This document shows positions 8,897 through 16,789 of a stretch of DNA of 64,000 bases, piece by piece. The stretch comes from Actinoplanes missouriensis 431 (GTDB lineage: Bacteria > Actinomycetota > Actinomycetes > Mycobacteriales > Micromonosporaceae), in assembly GCF_000284295.1 (NCBI RefSeq), contig NC_017093.1, forward strand, positions 1,922,001 through 1,986,000, written 5' to 3'. A program made the translations under genes and the position numbers. The notes under the pieces were generated by a model. It did no database searches and was not told where the DNA came from. It saw nothing but the letters and a program-made list of their open reading frames with translations. Position 1 is the stretch's first letter; each line of letters begins with the position of its first letter.

Positions 8897-10162
8897 TCAG
8901 CTCACGGCGGCCCGGCGGGCGGTGTACTCGCCGGTGCGGTGACCCGGGTAGGGCGCCAGGTTGTCCGCCTGCTCCTCGTACGCGGTGTCGGCCCAGCGCC
9001 GGCCGGCCTGCTCCAGCGGCTCGGTGTCGTAGATCGACCGGTTGTGGAATCGCTGCGCGTACTCCATCATCCCGTCGACCAGCCGGTCCACGTCGGCGCT
9101 CGGGCGCACCACGAGACGCATGAACTGGCTGGTCATGCCGAGCTTGTTGCCGCACTCACGGGTCATGATGCCGTGGTTCGCGACCAGGTAGTCGCGCAGC
9201 GCCACACCGGACCACTCGGTCGGCAGCTTCACCAGGAAGAAGTTGCCCTGCGACGGGAAGACGGTCAGCCCCGGCACCCGGCTCAGCTCGCGGGCCATCG
9301 ACCGGCGGTCACGGCTCAGCAGGCGCAGGCTCTCCTCGTACTCCATCTCGTGGTCGGAGATCATGTGAACGACCTTCTCGGCCAGCGAGTTGAGGTTCCA
9401 CTTCGGCAGCATCTTGGCGATCTTGCCGGCGATCGCGGGGTTGGCCAGCAGATATCCGAAGCGGATGCCGTGCAGGCCGAAGTTCTTGCCGAGGCTCTTC
9501 AGCACCACCGCGTTCGGGCGGATCACCGCGTCCGGGCCGACCGAGGGATAGCGTTCGGCGTCCGAGAAGTCGATGAACGACTCGTCGACGACCACCAGGT
9601 CCAGGTCACTGAGCGCGTCCATGAAGCGGATCACGTCGCGGCGCGGCAGGTAGTTGCCGTCCGGGTTGTTGACGTTGCAGATCACCGCTACCCGGGACTT
9701 GCGCTCCCGGATGAACTCGACGTATTCCTCGAGGTCGAGGCGGAAGCCGTCCCGCTCCTGCAGCGGGAACATGTCCACCCGCTTGCCGGTCTCCAGCGGC
9801 TGGTCGGTCCACCGGCCGAAGGTCGGGATCGGGATCGCCAGGCTCTCCTTGACCAGCAGGTGGTCGATCCAGGTGATCAGCTCGGTGGAGCCGTTCGCCA
9901 TCGCCACCGTCTGCGGGTGCAGGCCGAGCACGCTGGCCAGCTTCTTCGTGATCGTGGCCGAGTCGCTCGGGTAGTACTTGAGGATGCTCTTCAGGTCCCG
10001 GGTCAGCTCGTCGAACATCTCCGGGGTGGGGAAGTACGGGTTGCACGGAATGCAGAAGTCGACGATCTCCGCACCCTCGCCGGCCGCGCGAGCCAGGTCG
10101 AAGTAGGACGCACTGTGCGCTCCCTTGTGCAGGATCGACGTGTCGATTCCGGTCCGTGCCAC
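8897..10162 (-). CDS. Pyridoxal-phosphate aminotransferase, histidinol-phosphate aminotransferase-like (class I/II)
   Basis: 421 residues. The PLP-anchoring lysine lies in SLGKNFGLHGIRFGY. Other fold-type I landmarks are NVNNPDGNYLPR (Asn contacting the pyridine ring), VVVDESFIDF (Asp pairing with the ring nitrogen) and the C-terminal MRLVVRPSADVDRLV (Arg for the substrate carboxylate). N-terminal GSTELITWIDHLL fits the HisC/CobD-like branch. The substrate cannot be fixed from sequence; there is no histidine operon nearby, so a role outside histidine synthesis is likely. GTG 10162 is chosen because GGGAGGA lies 4-5 nt upstream and the longer frame adds only a low-complexity extension. Confidence 0.85.
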   Translation of the reverse strand: MARTGIDTSILHKGAHSASYFDLARAAGEGAEIVDFCIPCNPYFPTPEMFDELTRDLKSILKYYPSDSATITKKLASVLGLHPQTVAMANGSTELITWIDHLLVKESLAIPIPTFGRWTDQPLETGKRVDMFPLQERDGFRLDLEEYVEFIRERKSRVAVICNVNNPDGNYLPRRDVIRFMDALSDLDLVVVDESFIDFSDAERYPSVGPDAVIRPNAVVLKSLGKNFGLHGIRFGYLLANPAIAGKIAKMLPKWNLNSLAEKVVHMISDHEMEYEESLRLLSRDRRSMARELSRVPGLTVFPSQGNFFLVKLPTEWSGVALRDYLVANHGIMTRECGNKLGMTSQFMRLVVRPSADVDRLVDGMMEYAQRFHNRSIYDTEPLEQAGRRWADTAYEEQADNLAPYPGHRTGEYTARRAAVS

Positions 10163-10280
10163 GGTGTCCTCCCTCAGTTGGGCGTGCCGCAGTCCAGTAC
10201 GGGCCGGAACCCGGAATCGTTCAGGGAAGCATCGGCGGGGACGGCCGGCCCGCTCGTGGCGCCATGCCGGCGGAACGCTT

Positions 10281-10297
10281 TCATCCTCGCCGGATGA
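10281..10297 (+). promoter_or_regulatory. Regulon box (perfect), upstream of 10360
   Basis: TCATCC-tcgcc-GGATGA. A -10-like CAGGCT starts 23 nt downstream (10320-10325). The gap to ATG 10360 is 62 nt and that gene has a good ribosome site (GGAGG), consistent with a leadered transcript. Confidence 0.65.
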
Positions 10298-10359
10298 GGC
10301 GCCCGCGGGCTCCTGGAACCAGGCTCGGGGCTGGTATCCCCGAGCGCCCGGAGGACGGC

Positions 10360-10857
10360 ATGACCGGTATGAACGCACCGCTCGATCCGACGCCGCGCCC
10401 CGCGGTGAACGGCGGGAAGCTCTGGGCCGGCGGCGGGGCGACCGCCGCCGTCGCGGCCCTGATCGCCATCGCCGGCATCCTGCTCGGCCGGGGTCTCTTC
10501 GACATCGACGTGCTGGCGCCGAAGGGTCAGGGGACGTGGGGTGACGCGAGCACCGGCTGGTACGCCCTCGGCGCCGCGATCGCCGCCCTGGTCGCCACCG
10601 GCGTGGTGCACGCGCTGATCCTGACGACGCCGCGCCCGATGCGGTTCTTCGGCTGGGTGGTCGGGCTGAGCACGGTGGTCGCCATGCTGGCGCCGTTCGT
10701 CACGGACTCAAGCCTCGGCGCCCGGCTCTACACGGCCGGGCTCAACCTCGTGCTCGGTGTGGCGATCGGCTCGCTGATCTCCGGGGTGGCCCGCTCGGCG
10801 ACCATCCTGATCCCACCCCGGCAGGCGCCCCGCCCCTACCCGCAGCAGTACCGCTGA
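10360..10857 (+). CDS. Four-helix membrane protein, DUF6069-like
   Basis: 165 residues with four predicted membrane helices: VAALIAIAGILLGRGLF, then YALGAAIAALVATGVVHALIL, FFGWVVGLSTVVAMLAPFV and LVLGVAIGSLISGVA. The cytoplasmic tail is proline-rich. The pattern resembles the actinobacterial DUF6069 family; the function is unknown. ATG 10360 follows GGAGGACGGC. It is first in a likely operon with the genes at 10886 and 11371 and is preceded by a perfect regulon box. Confidence 0.7.
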   Translation: MTGMNAPLDPTPRPAVNGGKLWAGGGATAAVAALIAIAGILLGRGLFDIDVLAPKGQGTWGDASTGWYALGAAIAALVATGVVHALILTTPRPMRFFGWVVGLSTVVAMLAPFVTDSSLGARLYTAGLNLVLGVAIGSLISGVARSATILIPPRQAPRPYPQQYR

Positions 10858-10885
10858 GGACCACGACCGGAGTGAGGGATTCGCG

Positions 10886-11374
10886 ATGAGCATGCTGGGA
10901 CTGCTGCGGTTCGGCGACGTGGCGCTCGGCGCCGCGCTCCGTGCCAGGGAGAGCACCGCCGAGGTCGTGGAACGGTTCCGGGCGGCCACGCCGCGCCAGA
11001 CCCTGCAGTCGAACCTGCAGGTGAACCTGCAACCGCACGCCGACGAGCTCCGGGAGAAGCTGGAGGCGCTGCGACTGCGGGGCGCGGCGGAGCGGCAGCG
11101 CGGTCAGGGCGCGGTGAGCGGCGCGATCGACGCCGCGATGACCGCGATCGCCACGTCCCCCCTGGTGAACCGGATCGTCGAGGTCCAGGCCGACCGGATG
11201 CTGGGGATGCTGGAGAAGGAACCGGAACGGATACAGGGCCTGGTCCGCAGCCAGCGCGACACCGTGGTCGGCGAGATGGTCGGCCGGGTGCGCAGCGGGG
11301 CGGCGGCCGGTGACGCGGCGGTGGACCGGCTCACCCTGCGGATGACCCGCCGGGGTGGCGCCGAATCGTCGTGA
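10886..11374 (+). CDS. Hypothetical helical protein
   Basis: 162 residues, no recognised domain. It is charged and probably all-helical, with a glutamine/leucine-rich stretch (TLQSNLQVNLQPHADELREK) followed by a coiled-coil-like Arg/Glu region. ATG 10886 is preceded by a GGAGTGAGG-like ribosome site. It sits 28 nt after the DUF6069-like gene, and its stop overlaps the RDD gene start (GTGA, 11371-11374), so the three are likely co-transcribed. The role is unknown. Confidence 0.65.
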   Translation: MSMLGLLRFGDVALGAALRARESTAEVVERFRAATPRQTLQSNLQVNLQPHADELREKLEALRLRGAAERQRGQGAVSGAIDAAMTAIATSPLVNRIVEVQADRMLGMLEKEPERIQGLVRSQRDTVVGEMVGRVRSGAAAGDAAVDRLTLRMTRRGGAESS

Positions 11375-11832
11375 ACGGTTATGGCGGGCTGGTCAGCAGG
11401 TCGATGGCGTACGCGGCGGACGCGTTCCTCATCGCCCTGCTGGCCGGCGGCTCGGCCACCGTCTTCTCCATGGTCGCGTCGGTGATCGGCGCGGAGGCCC
11501 GGCAGCTCGGCCAGATCGTCGTCTCGTCCTACCTGATCCTGCTGCCCGCGTTCATGGCCGTGTACTGCGCGCTATTCTGGCACCTGGCCGGCTGCACACC
11601 GGGCATGGCGCTGCTCGGCCTGCGCGTGGTCCGCGTCGACGGCCGGCCGATCGGCTGGGTGTCCGCGCTGGTCCGGGGGCTGCTGCTGGCCTACCTTCCG
11701 ATCATCGCGCTCTGGCTGCTGGTGGATCGCCGCCACCAGGGCCTGCACGACAAACTGGCGAGGACCACGGTCGTCAGAGACCTTCGTTCCGGTACGGGCG
11801 GAGCCGCCCCGATGGGCCGGATCGCCCGCTGA
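11371..11832 (+). CDS. RDD family membrane protein
   Basis: 153 residues. Features of the RDD family are a first helix preceded by Arg and containing Asp (SRSMAYAADAFLIALL), an inter-helix segment GCTPGMALLGLRVVRVDG, and a C-terminal DRRHQGLHDKLARTTVV, the RxQ..HDxxAxTxVV-type ending typical of RDD proteins. It has three membrane helices. Some family members have been linked to ion transport or membrane stress, but the activity here is unknown. The GTG 11371 start overlaps the upstream stop, implying coupled translation. Confidence 0.85.
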   Translation: MNGYGGLVSRSMAYAADAFLIALLAGGSATVFSMVASVIGAEARQLGQIVVSSYLILLPAFMAVYCALFWHLAGCTPGMALLGLRVVRVDGRPIGWVSALVRGLLLAYLPIIALWLLVDRRHQGLHDKLARTTVVRDLRSGTGGAAPMGRIAR

Positions 11833-11876
11833 CTCCCGGCACACGGACTCCTGGCACACGGACTCCTGGCACACGG
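11832..11876 (+). repeat. Three tandem 15-bp repeats after the RDD gene
   Basis: Unit ACTCCTGGCACACGG, three copies; the first differs at one base (ACTCCC). It begins at the last base of the RDD stop codon. No other role is visible. Confidence 0.8.
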
Positions 11877-11931
11877 ACGCGCCGGCCGCCGCGCGGACAT
11901 GCGCTGCGACGGCCGGCGCGAGGCCGGTTCC

Positions 11932-12264
11932 CTACTGGTTGAGGATGCGGCTCTTCTGCGCGTCGAACTCGGCGTCGGTCAGCACACCCTGCTCCTTGAG
12001 CTCGCCGAGCTTCTGCAACTGCTCGATCTTCGCGGCCATCGGGTCCGGTGCCGGGGCGGGCGGGGGAGCGTACTGCGGCTGCGCGTATTGGGGCTGTGGC
12101 GCGGGCTGTGGTTGTTGCGGCTGCTCGTACTGCTGGCGCATCTCCTCCTCCTCGGCCTGGCGGGACCAGCGGCCGGCCTGACGGCGGGAGACACGGTTGG
12201 AGACGGCCGTCGCGGTGCCGGCGATCACGGCGGTACGGGCGATACCTCTCAGCAGACCAGGCAT
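11932..12264 (-). CDS. SHOCT-domain small protein
   Basis: 110 residues. The basic N-terminus has a weak hydrophobic stretch (GIARTAVIAGTATAVSNRV). A Gln/Pro/Tyr-rich linker (repeats of QPQYAQPQYAPPPAP type) leads to a C-terminal SHOCT motif, LQKLGELKEQGVLTDAEFDA, followed by QKSRIL. SHOCT domains are short helical hairpins that often end oligomeric or membrane-associated actinobacterial proteins. It is last in a three-gene operon, 5 nt after the DUF6325 stop. ATG 12264 is chosen as the first in-frame Met after that stop. Confidence 0.8.
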   Translation of the reverse strand: MPGLLRGIARTAVIAGTATAVSNRVSRRQAGRWSRQAEEEEMRQQYEQPQQPQPAPQPQYAQPQYAPPPAPAPDPMAAKIEQLQKLGELKEQGVLTDAEFDAQKSRILNQ

Positions 12265-12269
12265 GCCGA

Positions 12270-12734
12270 TCACCGCCCGCCGAGCTGGGAGACGGCCGGC
12301 ACGAACGCCGACTCGGTCTCGTCGAGGGCTGCGAGCAACGCTTGCACCGGGATCCGGCCGCCCGCCACCAGCTGGGCGCCGTTGCGCCGCAGCGTGATCG
12401 CGAGGGGAGCCGCCCAGGTGTTCTCGTAGACCAGGATGGCCGCGGCGGAGCCGGCCGTCAGCACCTCGCCGGCCTCGCGCAGGTCGTCGCCGCCGAGCAT
12501 GCCGGACGCCGCCCCGTGGAACGCGCCGAGCTCCTCGAAGTCGAGGTCCCGGCCCTCCATGGCGGTCACCGTGCCGTCCAGGTTCTTGCGGACGAACGCG
12601 ATGTCGAGCACCCGGATGATGTGCCGGTCCACCAGGTCGAGCAGCAGCGGGAAGGCGTTTCCTTTGAGGCTCCCGTCCGGGAACTCCACGCACAGGTAGT
12701 CGATCGGACCCATGTCCTGCAGGTCGTCGGGCAT
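12270..12734 (-). CDS. DUF6325 family protein
   Basis: 154 residues, soluble. N-terminal MGPIDYLCVEFPDGSLKG and RHIIRVLDIAFVRKNLDGTV match the DUF6325 pattern as I know it, in which a ferredoxin-like alpha/beta part is followed by AILVYENTWAAPLAITLRRN. It is paralogous to the gene immediately upstream (12746-13168). The function is unknown; such proteins often occur in actinobacterial stress clusters. ATG 12734 has GAGGAGA about 7 nt upstream; the TTG just before it is not used. Confidence 0.78.
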   Translation of the reverse strand: MPDDLQDMGPIDYLCVEFPDGSLKGNAFPLLLDLVDRHIIRVLDIAFVRKNLDGTVTAMEGRDLDFEELGAFHGAASGMLGGDDLREAGEVLTAGSAAAILVYENTWAAPLAITLRRNGAQLVAGGRIPVQALLAALDETESAFVPAVSQLGGR

Positions 12735-12745
12735 CAACAGTCTCC

Positions 12746-13168
12746 TCAGATCGTCGTTCCGGTCAGGATTCGGCCGTGTCCCGGCGCGCCCGGGATGTGG
12801 GTGAGCGCCACGATGTTTCCCCGTGACGCGGCGATCGGGCCCGCGAGATCACGAACCCAGTGGTGCTCCAGCAGCACGGCGAGGGCGTCCGTCTGGTCGT
12901 CCACCATCGCCGCGACCTCGTCGATGTCCGACTCGGTGATCAGCCCGGTTGCCAGCCGGGCCAGTCGCACCCGGTCGCCGTGCAGACCGGGGAGCTCGCT
13001 GAGCTCCACGGCGCACGCGCCGCCCGCCGCGTCGGTGCGGACCACCAGCACGTCGACGATCCGCATCTCCCCGGCCGTGGTCAGCCTGTTCAGGGTGGCG
13101 CGGACACCGGCGGTGAGTTGGTCGGCGGGGAAGGACAACACCATCAGTTCGAGCGGGCCGAATGCCAT
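12746..13168 (-). CDS. DUF6325 family protein (paralogue)
   Basis: 140 residues. FGPLELMVLSFPADQL, MRIVDVLVVRTDAAGG and ALAVLLEHHWVRDLAGPI align with the downstream DUF6325 protein. ATG 13168 is chosen because the family begins there and a regulon box ends 34 nt upstream. GAGG lies only 2 nt from the ATG, which is poor spacing, so a leaderless mRNA is possible. It is first of a three-gene operon ending in the SHOCT protein. Confidence 0.78.
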   Translation of the reverse strand: MAFGPLELMVLSFPADQLTAGVRATLNRLTTAGEMRIVDVLVVRTDAAGGACAVELSELPGLHGDRVRLARLATGLITESDIDEVAAMVDDQTDALAVLLEHHWVRDLAGPIAASRGNIVALTHIPGAPGHGRILTGTTI

Positions 13169-13202
13169 TGCCTCAGCGTGCTCGACTCCGGGCGGGGCAG
13201 GC

Positions 13203-13219
13203 TCACCCGCCGCGGATGA
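13203..13219 (-). promoter_or_regulatory. Regulon box (perfect), upstream of DUF6325 operon
   Basis: Read toward the gene it is TCATCC-gcggc-GGGTGA, identical to the box at 13240-13256 on the other strand. A -10-like CACGCT lies at -12 to -7 of ATG 13168; the gap to the start is 34 nt. Confidence 0.7.
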
Positions 13220-13239
13220 ACTCGGTGCCACTTCGGGGT

Positions 13240-13256
13240 TCATCCGCGGCGGGTGA
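13240..13256 (+). promoter_or_regulatory. Regulon box (perfect), upstream of 13335
   Basis: TCATCC-gcggc-GGGTGA, an exact inverted copy of the box at 13203-13219. A -10-like GAGGGT occupies 13279-13284, 23 nt downstream. The gap to ATG 13335 is 78 nt, with a strong ribosome site there. Confidence 0.7.
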
Positions 13257-13334
13257 GGTGCCGGCACACCCGCCGCGGGAGGGTCGGCGCTGTGCTGTCG
13301 GCGTGTTCCGCCGCCGGCGACTCGAGGAGGTCAG

Positions 13335-14783
13335 ATGACTGTCCCGGCTGGTGAGTCCTATCTCGCGCGTCCGGACGAGCCGGACGAACCGGAGCGCTCG
13401 GGGGCGGCTCCGGTTGCGGTTGGTGAGGGGGCGTACCCCGTACCGGATGATCCGGAGATCGTGCGACTGCAAGCGGAAGTGGCCGCGTTGCGTGCCCAGT
13501 TGGACGCACGCCCCCGGCGGCGGCCGATGGCCCGGACCATCCGCTCGGGCCTCGCCGCCGTGCTCGTCGTGCTGGCGGCGTTCTGCCTGGTGACGAGCGT
13601 GGTGGGGCTGTGGGCGGCGCGCACCACGCTGAACACCGAGCGCTGGGTGGCGACGGTGGCGCCGCTGCCGGAGGATCCGCGGATCAACGCGGCCGTCGCG
13701 GAGTACGCCACCACCCAGCTGTTCGCCGTCGTCGACGTGCAGCAGCGGCTGCGGGAGGTGCTGCCGCCGCAGGCCGCGTTCGTGGCCGGGCCGATCGCCG
13801 GCCAGGTGCGCGAACAGGTGCACGACACGGTGGAGAAGGTGCTGGCCAGCGACCGGTTCGAGACGATCTGGGTGTCGCTCAACCAGCAGCTGCACCAGCG
13901 GGCGCTGGCCGTGCTGGAGGGGCGCAGCGAGGTGGTCACGGCCACCTCGGACAGCGTCCCGATCGACCTGTTGCCGCTGATCAACCAGGTGTTGCGGGAG
14001 TTGAGCGCGCAGCTGCCCACGATGTTCGGCAAGCAGATCACGCTGCCGGACCTGAGCAGTGGGGAGATCCCGCCGAACCTGCGGTTGCGGATCGAGGAGG
14101 CGGTGGGGGTCACGCTGCCGCCGAACTTCGCGCAGTTCACTGTCTACGATGCGGGGCAGTTGTACGAGGCCCAGCAGGCAGTGGTCGCCGCAAAGCGGTA
14201 TCTGGTGGGATTTGTCGTTCTGACCGTTCTGCTGGTGCTCGCGGCCTTCGCGATCTCGCCGGGGCGCCGGCGCACCATGGTCCAGCTCGGCGTCTGGCTG
14301 GTCATCGCCGCGGTCGCGGTCACGGTCGTGCTGCGCGCGATCCGCCGGGAGATCCTGGAAGCCGTCCCCGAGGGCGTCTACCGGGACGGCGTCGACGCCA
14401 CCGTCACCACGGTCTTCAGCGTGCTCCGTGAGCGCGGCGTCCAGCTGATCGTGATCGGCGTGCTGCTCGCGCTGATCGGGTACCTGGCCGGGCCCGGCCG
14501 GTTCCCGCGCTGGTTGCGCGGGCAGACCCGGCGCGGCGCGGTGGCCGCCTGGCACGGCGTGGCGGCCGGCGGGCGTGCGGTGACGACGCACGGGCCGGGA
14601 TTCGCGGCCCGCAACCTCGACCCGATCCGGATCGGCGGGGCGATCGTGGCGGTGCTGGCGGCGCTGATCTGGTCGTCGTGGACCGGGCTGTTCGTGATCG
14701 TGATCCTGCTCGTGGTGTTCGAGGCGGGGGTGACGCTGCTGGCCCGGCGCACGGACGCCCCGGCCGAGCCGATCCCCGGCTGA
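13335..14783 (+). CDS. Large membrane protein of unknown function
   Basis: 482 residues. An acidic/proline N-terminus and short coiled coil (DDPEIVRLQAEVAALRAQL) lead into one membrane helix (GLAAVLVVLAAFCLVTSVVG). A large extracytoplasmic domain (about 90-290; TTLNTERWVATVAPLPEDP) follows, then four more helices. I recognise this layout as common in actinobacterial integral membrane proteins without assigned function. ATG 13335 follows a strong GAGGAGG site. It is divergent from the DUF6325 operon; each direction has its own copy of the regulon box. Confidence 0.75.
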   Translation: MTVPAGESYLARPDEPDEPERSGAAPVAVGEGAYPVPDDPEIVRLQAEVAALRAQLDARPRRRPMARTIRSGLAAVLVVLAAFCLVTSVVGLWAARTTLNTERWVATVAPLPEDPRINAAVAEYATTQLFAVVDVQQRLREVLPPQAAFVAGPIAGQVREQVHDTVEKVLASDRFETIWVSLNQQLHQRALAVLEGRSEVVTATSDSVPIDLLPLINQVLRELSAQLPTMFGKQITLPDLSSGEIPPNLRLRIEEAVGVTLPPNFAQFTVYDAGQLYEAQQAVVAAKRYLVGFVVLTVLLVLAAFAISPGRRRTMVQLGVWLVIAAVAVTVVLRAIRREILEAVPEGVYRDGVDATVTTVFSVLRERGVQLIVIGVLLALIGYLAGPGRFPRWLRGQTRRGAVAAWHGVAAGGRAVTTHGPGFAARNLDPIRIGGAIVAVLAALIWSSWTGLFVIVILLVVFEAGVTLLARRTDAPAEPIPG

Positions 14784-14799
14784 CACCCACGCAGCGTGC

Positions 14800-14830
14800 G
14801 GATGTCGGGTGTGCTGCGCACCCGACATCC
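14800..14830. terminator. Hairpin terminator 1 between convergent genes
   Basis: GGATGTCGGGTG and CACCCGACATCC form a perfect 12-bp stem with a 7-nt loop, 17 nt after the stop of the gene at 13335-14783. There is no T-tract, as is usual in GC-rich actinobacteria. Confidence 0.7.
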
Positions 14831-14847
14831 ACACGCGACGGTGGTTG

Positions 14848-14891
14848 CCCCGCAGCGTGTGGAGTGCGCCCGCACTCCACACGCTGCGGGG
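14848..14891. terminator. Hairpin terminator 2, 21-bp perfect stem
   Basis: A perfect 21-bp inverted repeat (arms 14848-14868 and 14871-14891, starting CCCCGCAGCG) has only CC between the arms. It lies between two convergent genes and probably works on both strands. Confidence 0.75.
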
Positions 14892-14897
14892 CGACTG

Positions 14898-16298
14898 TCA
14901 GATGCCGGGCCGGCTCTCCAGCTCGCCGCGCTCGACCGCCCCCGCGAACGCGGCGTGATCGCGCTCCGCCCGGTCGGCGTAGAGCTCGGCGAACTCCGCC
15001 AGCGCCTCGTCGAACTTCGGGCTCGAACCGAGGTACGCCGCGATCGCGATCCGGTCCCCGCAGCGGGCGTGCGCCCGGGCCAGTGTCCACGCGCAGAGCC
15101 CGCCGTAGACCCGCATCCCGGTCGCGTCCATCTCCTCGACCACCGCCCCGCCCTTCCAGTCGCGCAACTGGCGCACGTAGAAGTCGCGGGTCTTGCCGTC
15201 GAAGCCCTCGACGGTGTGCCAGCCGAGGAAGATGTCGCTGGCGGCCTGCATGAGCCGCTGCCCGGTGACCACCCGGCGTCCCTGCGGCTGGTCGGGCGGC
15301 GCGTCGCCGGGGTCGAGGACCGAGCGGCCGGCCTCCTTCACCTGCAGCAGCAGCGGGTCCTCGTCGTCCCGGCCGGTCAGCAGCACGATCCAGCAGCGGG
15401 TGCCGACGCTGCCCACGCCGACCACCTTGCGGGCCAGGTCGACGAACTCGAACGCGTCGAACAGGCGGCGCCGGTCCTCGGCGAGACTGTCCCGGTACCC
15501 GTCGAGCAGGATCCGGATCTGACTCTCCAGCTGCTTGCGGGCCAGGTCGGGAACGAGGTCCTGGACCGGCACGAGCAGCGGCGGGTCGGCGACGATCCGG
15601 CGCTCGCCGTCCACCACCGCCGTCAGTTTCCGGTACGCCTGCAGGCTGGTCCGGGTGCGCGCCTTCGCGCCGGCCTTGGTGAGCCGGGCAAGGCGGCTCT
15701 TGCCGAGCTGGTCGCCGAACTGGTCGTGCAACTCGTCCACGTCGGCGTGGGCGTACCAGAGGTCCAGCTCGCGCATCGCGGCGAAATCGATCATCGCCTC
15801 CCGGTAACGGCGGGCCGCGTACCGGACCGCCGTGGCCCGGTCCCGGCGCCGGAAACCGTTCGCCCGGCCGGCCATCGCGATGCTGGTGACGAGGCGTTTC
15901 ACGTCCCACTCGAAGGGGCCCGGGAAGGTCTCGTCGAAGTCGTTGAGGTCGAAGACGAGGCGGCGCTCGGGTGAGGCGTACAGGCCGAAGTTGAACAGGT
16001 GGGCGTCACCGCAGAGCTGGGTGATCAACCCGGAGTGCGGCGCGGCGGCGAGGTCGGCGGCCATCACCCCGGCCGAGCCGCGCAGGAACGCCAGCGGTGA
16101 CGCCGCCATCCGGGCGTGCCGGATCGGCAGCAGCTCCGGGAGCCGGTCCGCCTCCTCGGCGGTGAGCAGCGCGACCGGATCGGCCCGGTCGCCGCCGGCG
16201 CTCCAGCCGGCGTGCGCCGTGAGCGGCGCGAGCTTGCGGGCGGCGCGGCCCGCTGCCGCGCGCGCCGCCGGGTTGCGATTCTCGGGGGTACGGGTCAT
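14898..16298 (-). CDS. DUF2252 family protein
   Basis: 466 residues. Typical DUF2252 signatures are RHARMAASPLAFLRGSAGVM, LCGDAHLFNFGLYASPERR, VFDLNDFDETFPGPFEWDVK and VVTGQRLMQAASDIFLGW. The GDAHxxNFG and DxNDFDE motifs recall the catalytic and metal loops of aminoglycoside-phosphotransferase/kinase-like folds, so a kinase-type reaction is possible; the substrate is unknown. The start overlaps the DUF1269 stop (ATGA, 16295-16298). It is last gene of the 18.6-14.9 kb operon and ends at a strong bidirectional hairpin. Confidence 0.9.
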   Translation of the reverse strand: MTRTPENRNPAARAAAGRAARKLAPLTAHAGWSAGGDRADPVALLTAEEADRLPELLPIRHARMAASPLAFLRGSAGVMAADLAAAPHSGLITQLCGDAHLFNFGLYASPERRLVFDLNDFDETFPGPFEWDVKRLVTSIAMAGRANGFRRRDRATAVRYAARRYREAMIDFAAMRELDLWYAHADVDELHDQFGDQLGKSRLARLTKAGAKARTRTSLQAYRKLTAVVDGERRIVADPPLLVPVQDLVPDLARKQLESQIRILLDGYRDSLAEDRRRLFDAFEFVDLARKVVGVGSVGTRCWIVLLTGRDDEDPLLLQVKEAGRSVLDPGDAPPDQPQGRRVVTGQRLMQAASDIFLGWHTVEGFDGKTRDFYVRQLRDWKGGAVVEEMDATGMRVYGGLCAWTLARAHARCGDRIAIAAYLGSSPKFDEALAEFAELYADRAERDHAAFAGAVERGELESRPGI

Positions 16299-16789
16299 CG
16301 CGTGTGATCCCCGAACGTCTGGAGCAGGATCTCCTCCTCGCCCTCCGTCAGGTTCGTCGCGATCAGCTTGCTGTGCAGGCCGTGGAAGCGTTCGCCGAGC
16401 CGGTCCAGATTGCCGTCGGTGGTGACCAGGAAGAGCGCCGACGTCCCCTCGGTGATCTGGGTGCGGATGCGTTCCAGCTCGTCGCGGCCGATGCCGGTGC
16501 CCTGCAGCGACTTGTCCAGCGCGCCGACGCCGGCGCCCAGCACACCGCCGACGACCGGGACCAGGAACAGGCTGCCGATCATGAAGCCCCAGAACGCGCC
16601 CCAGCCGGCGTGCCGGAACGAGCTCGCGTGCTCGTGGTGGGTCTCCGGCTTCTCGGCGCCTTCCGGCCAGGTGACGACCGTGTAGTCGACGATCTTCACG
16701 AGGCCGTCGGCGGCGGCGTCGTGCAGGATCCGCGACATCTGCTCGGCCCGGTCCGGGTCGTCGAACTTCCATACCGTGAACGTGGTCAT
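16295..16789 (-). CDS. DUF1269 family membrane protein
   Basis: 164 residues. DUF1269 layout: a ferredoxin-like N-terminal part (TVWKFDDPDRAEQMSRIL), a glycine-rich hairpin membrane segment (GWGAFWGFMIGSLFLVPVVG plus VLGAGVGAL), and a C-terminal part ending near the conserved GTSALFLVT. It is paralogous to 18851-19345. Function unknown; the family frequently accompanies stress genes. It overlaps both neighbours by 4 nt (16786-16789 and 16295-16298), so it is translationally coupled in the operon. Confidence 0.88.
   Translation of the reverse strand: MTTFTVWKFDDPDRAEQMSRILHDAAADGLVKIVDYTVVTWPEGAEKPETHHEHASSFRHAGWGAFWGFMIGSLFLVPVVGGVLGAGVGALDKSLQGTGIGRDELERIRTQITEGTSALFLVTTDGNLDRLGERFHGLHSKLIATNLTEGEEEILLQTFGDHTR

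Noticed and set aside
8897..10162. Aminotransferase as hisC of a histidine operon
   Set aside because: No other histidine-biosynthesis gene is nearby, so only the family-level call is kept.
10281..10297. Box acting also on the aminotransferase gene (start 10162)
   Set aside because: It is 118 nt away and no -10-like hexamer is found at the usual spacing on the minus strand.
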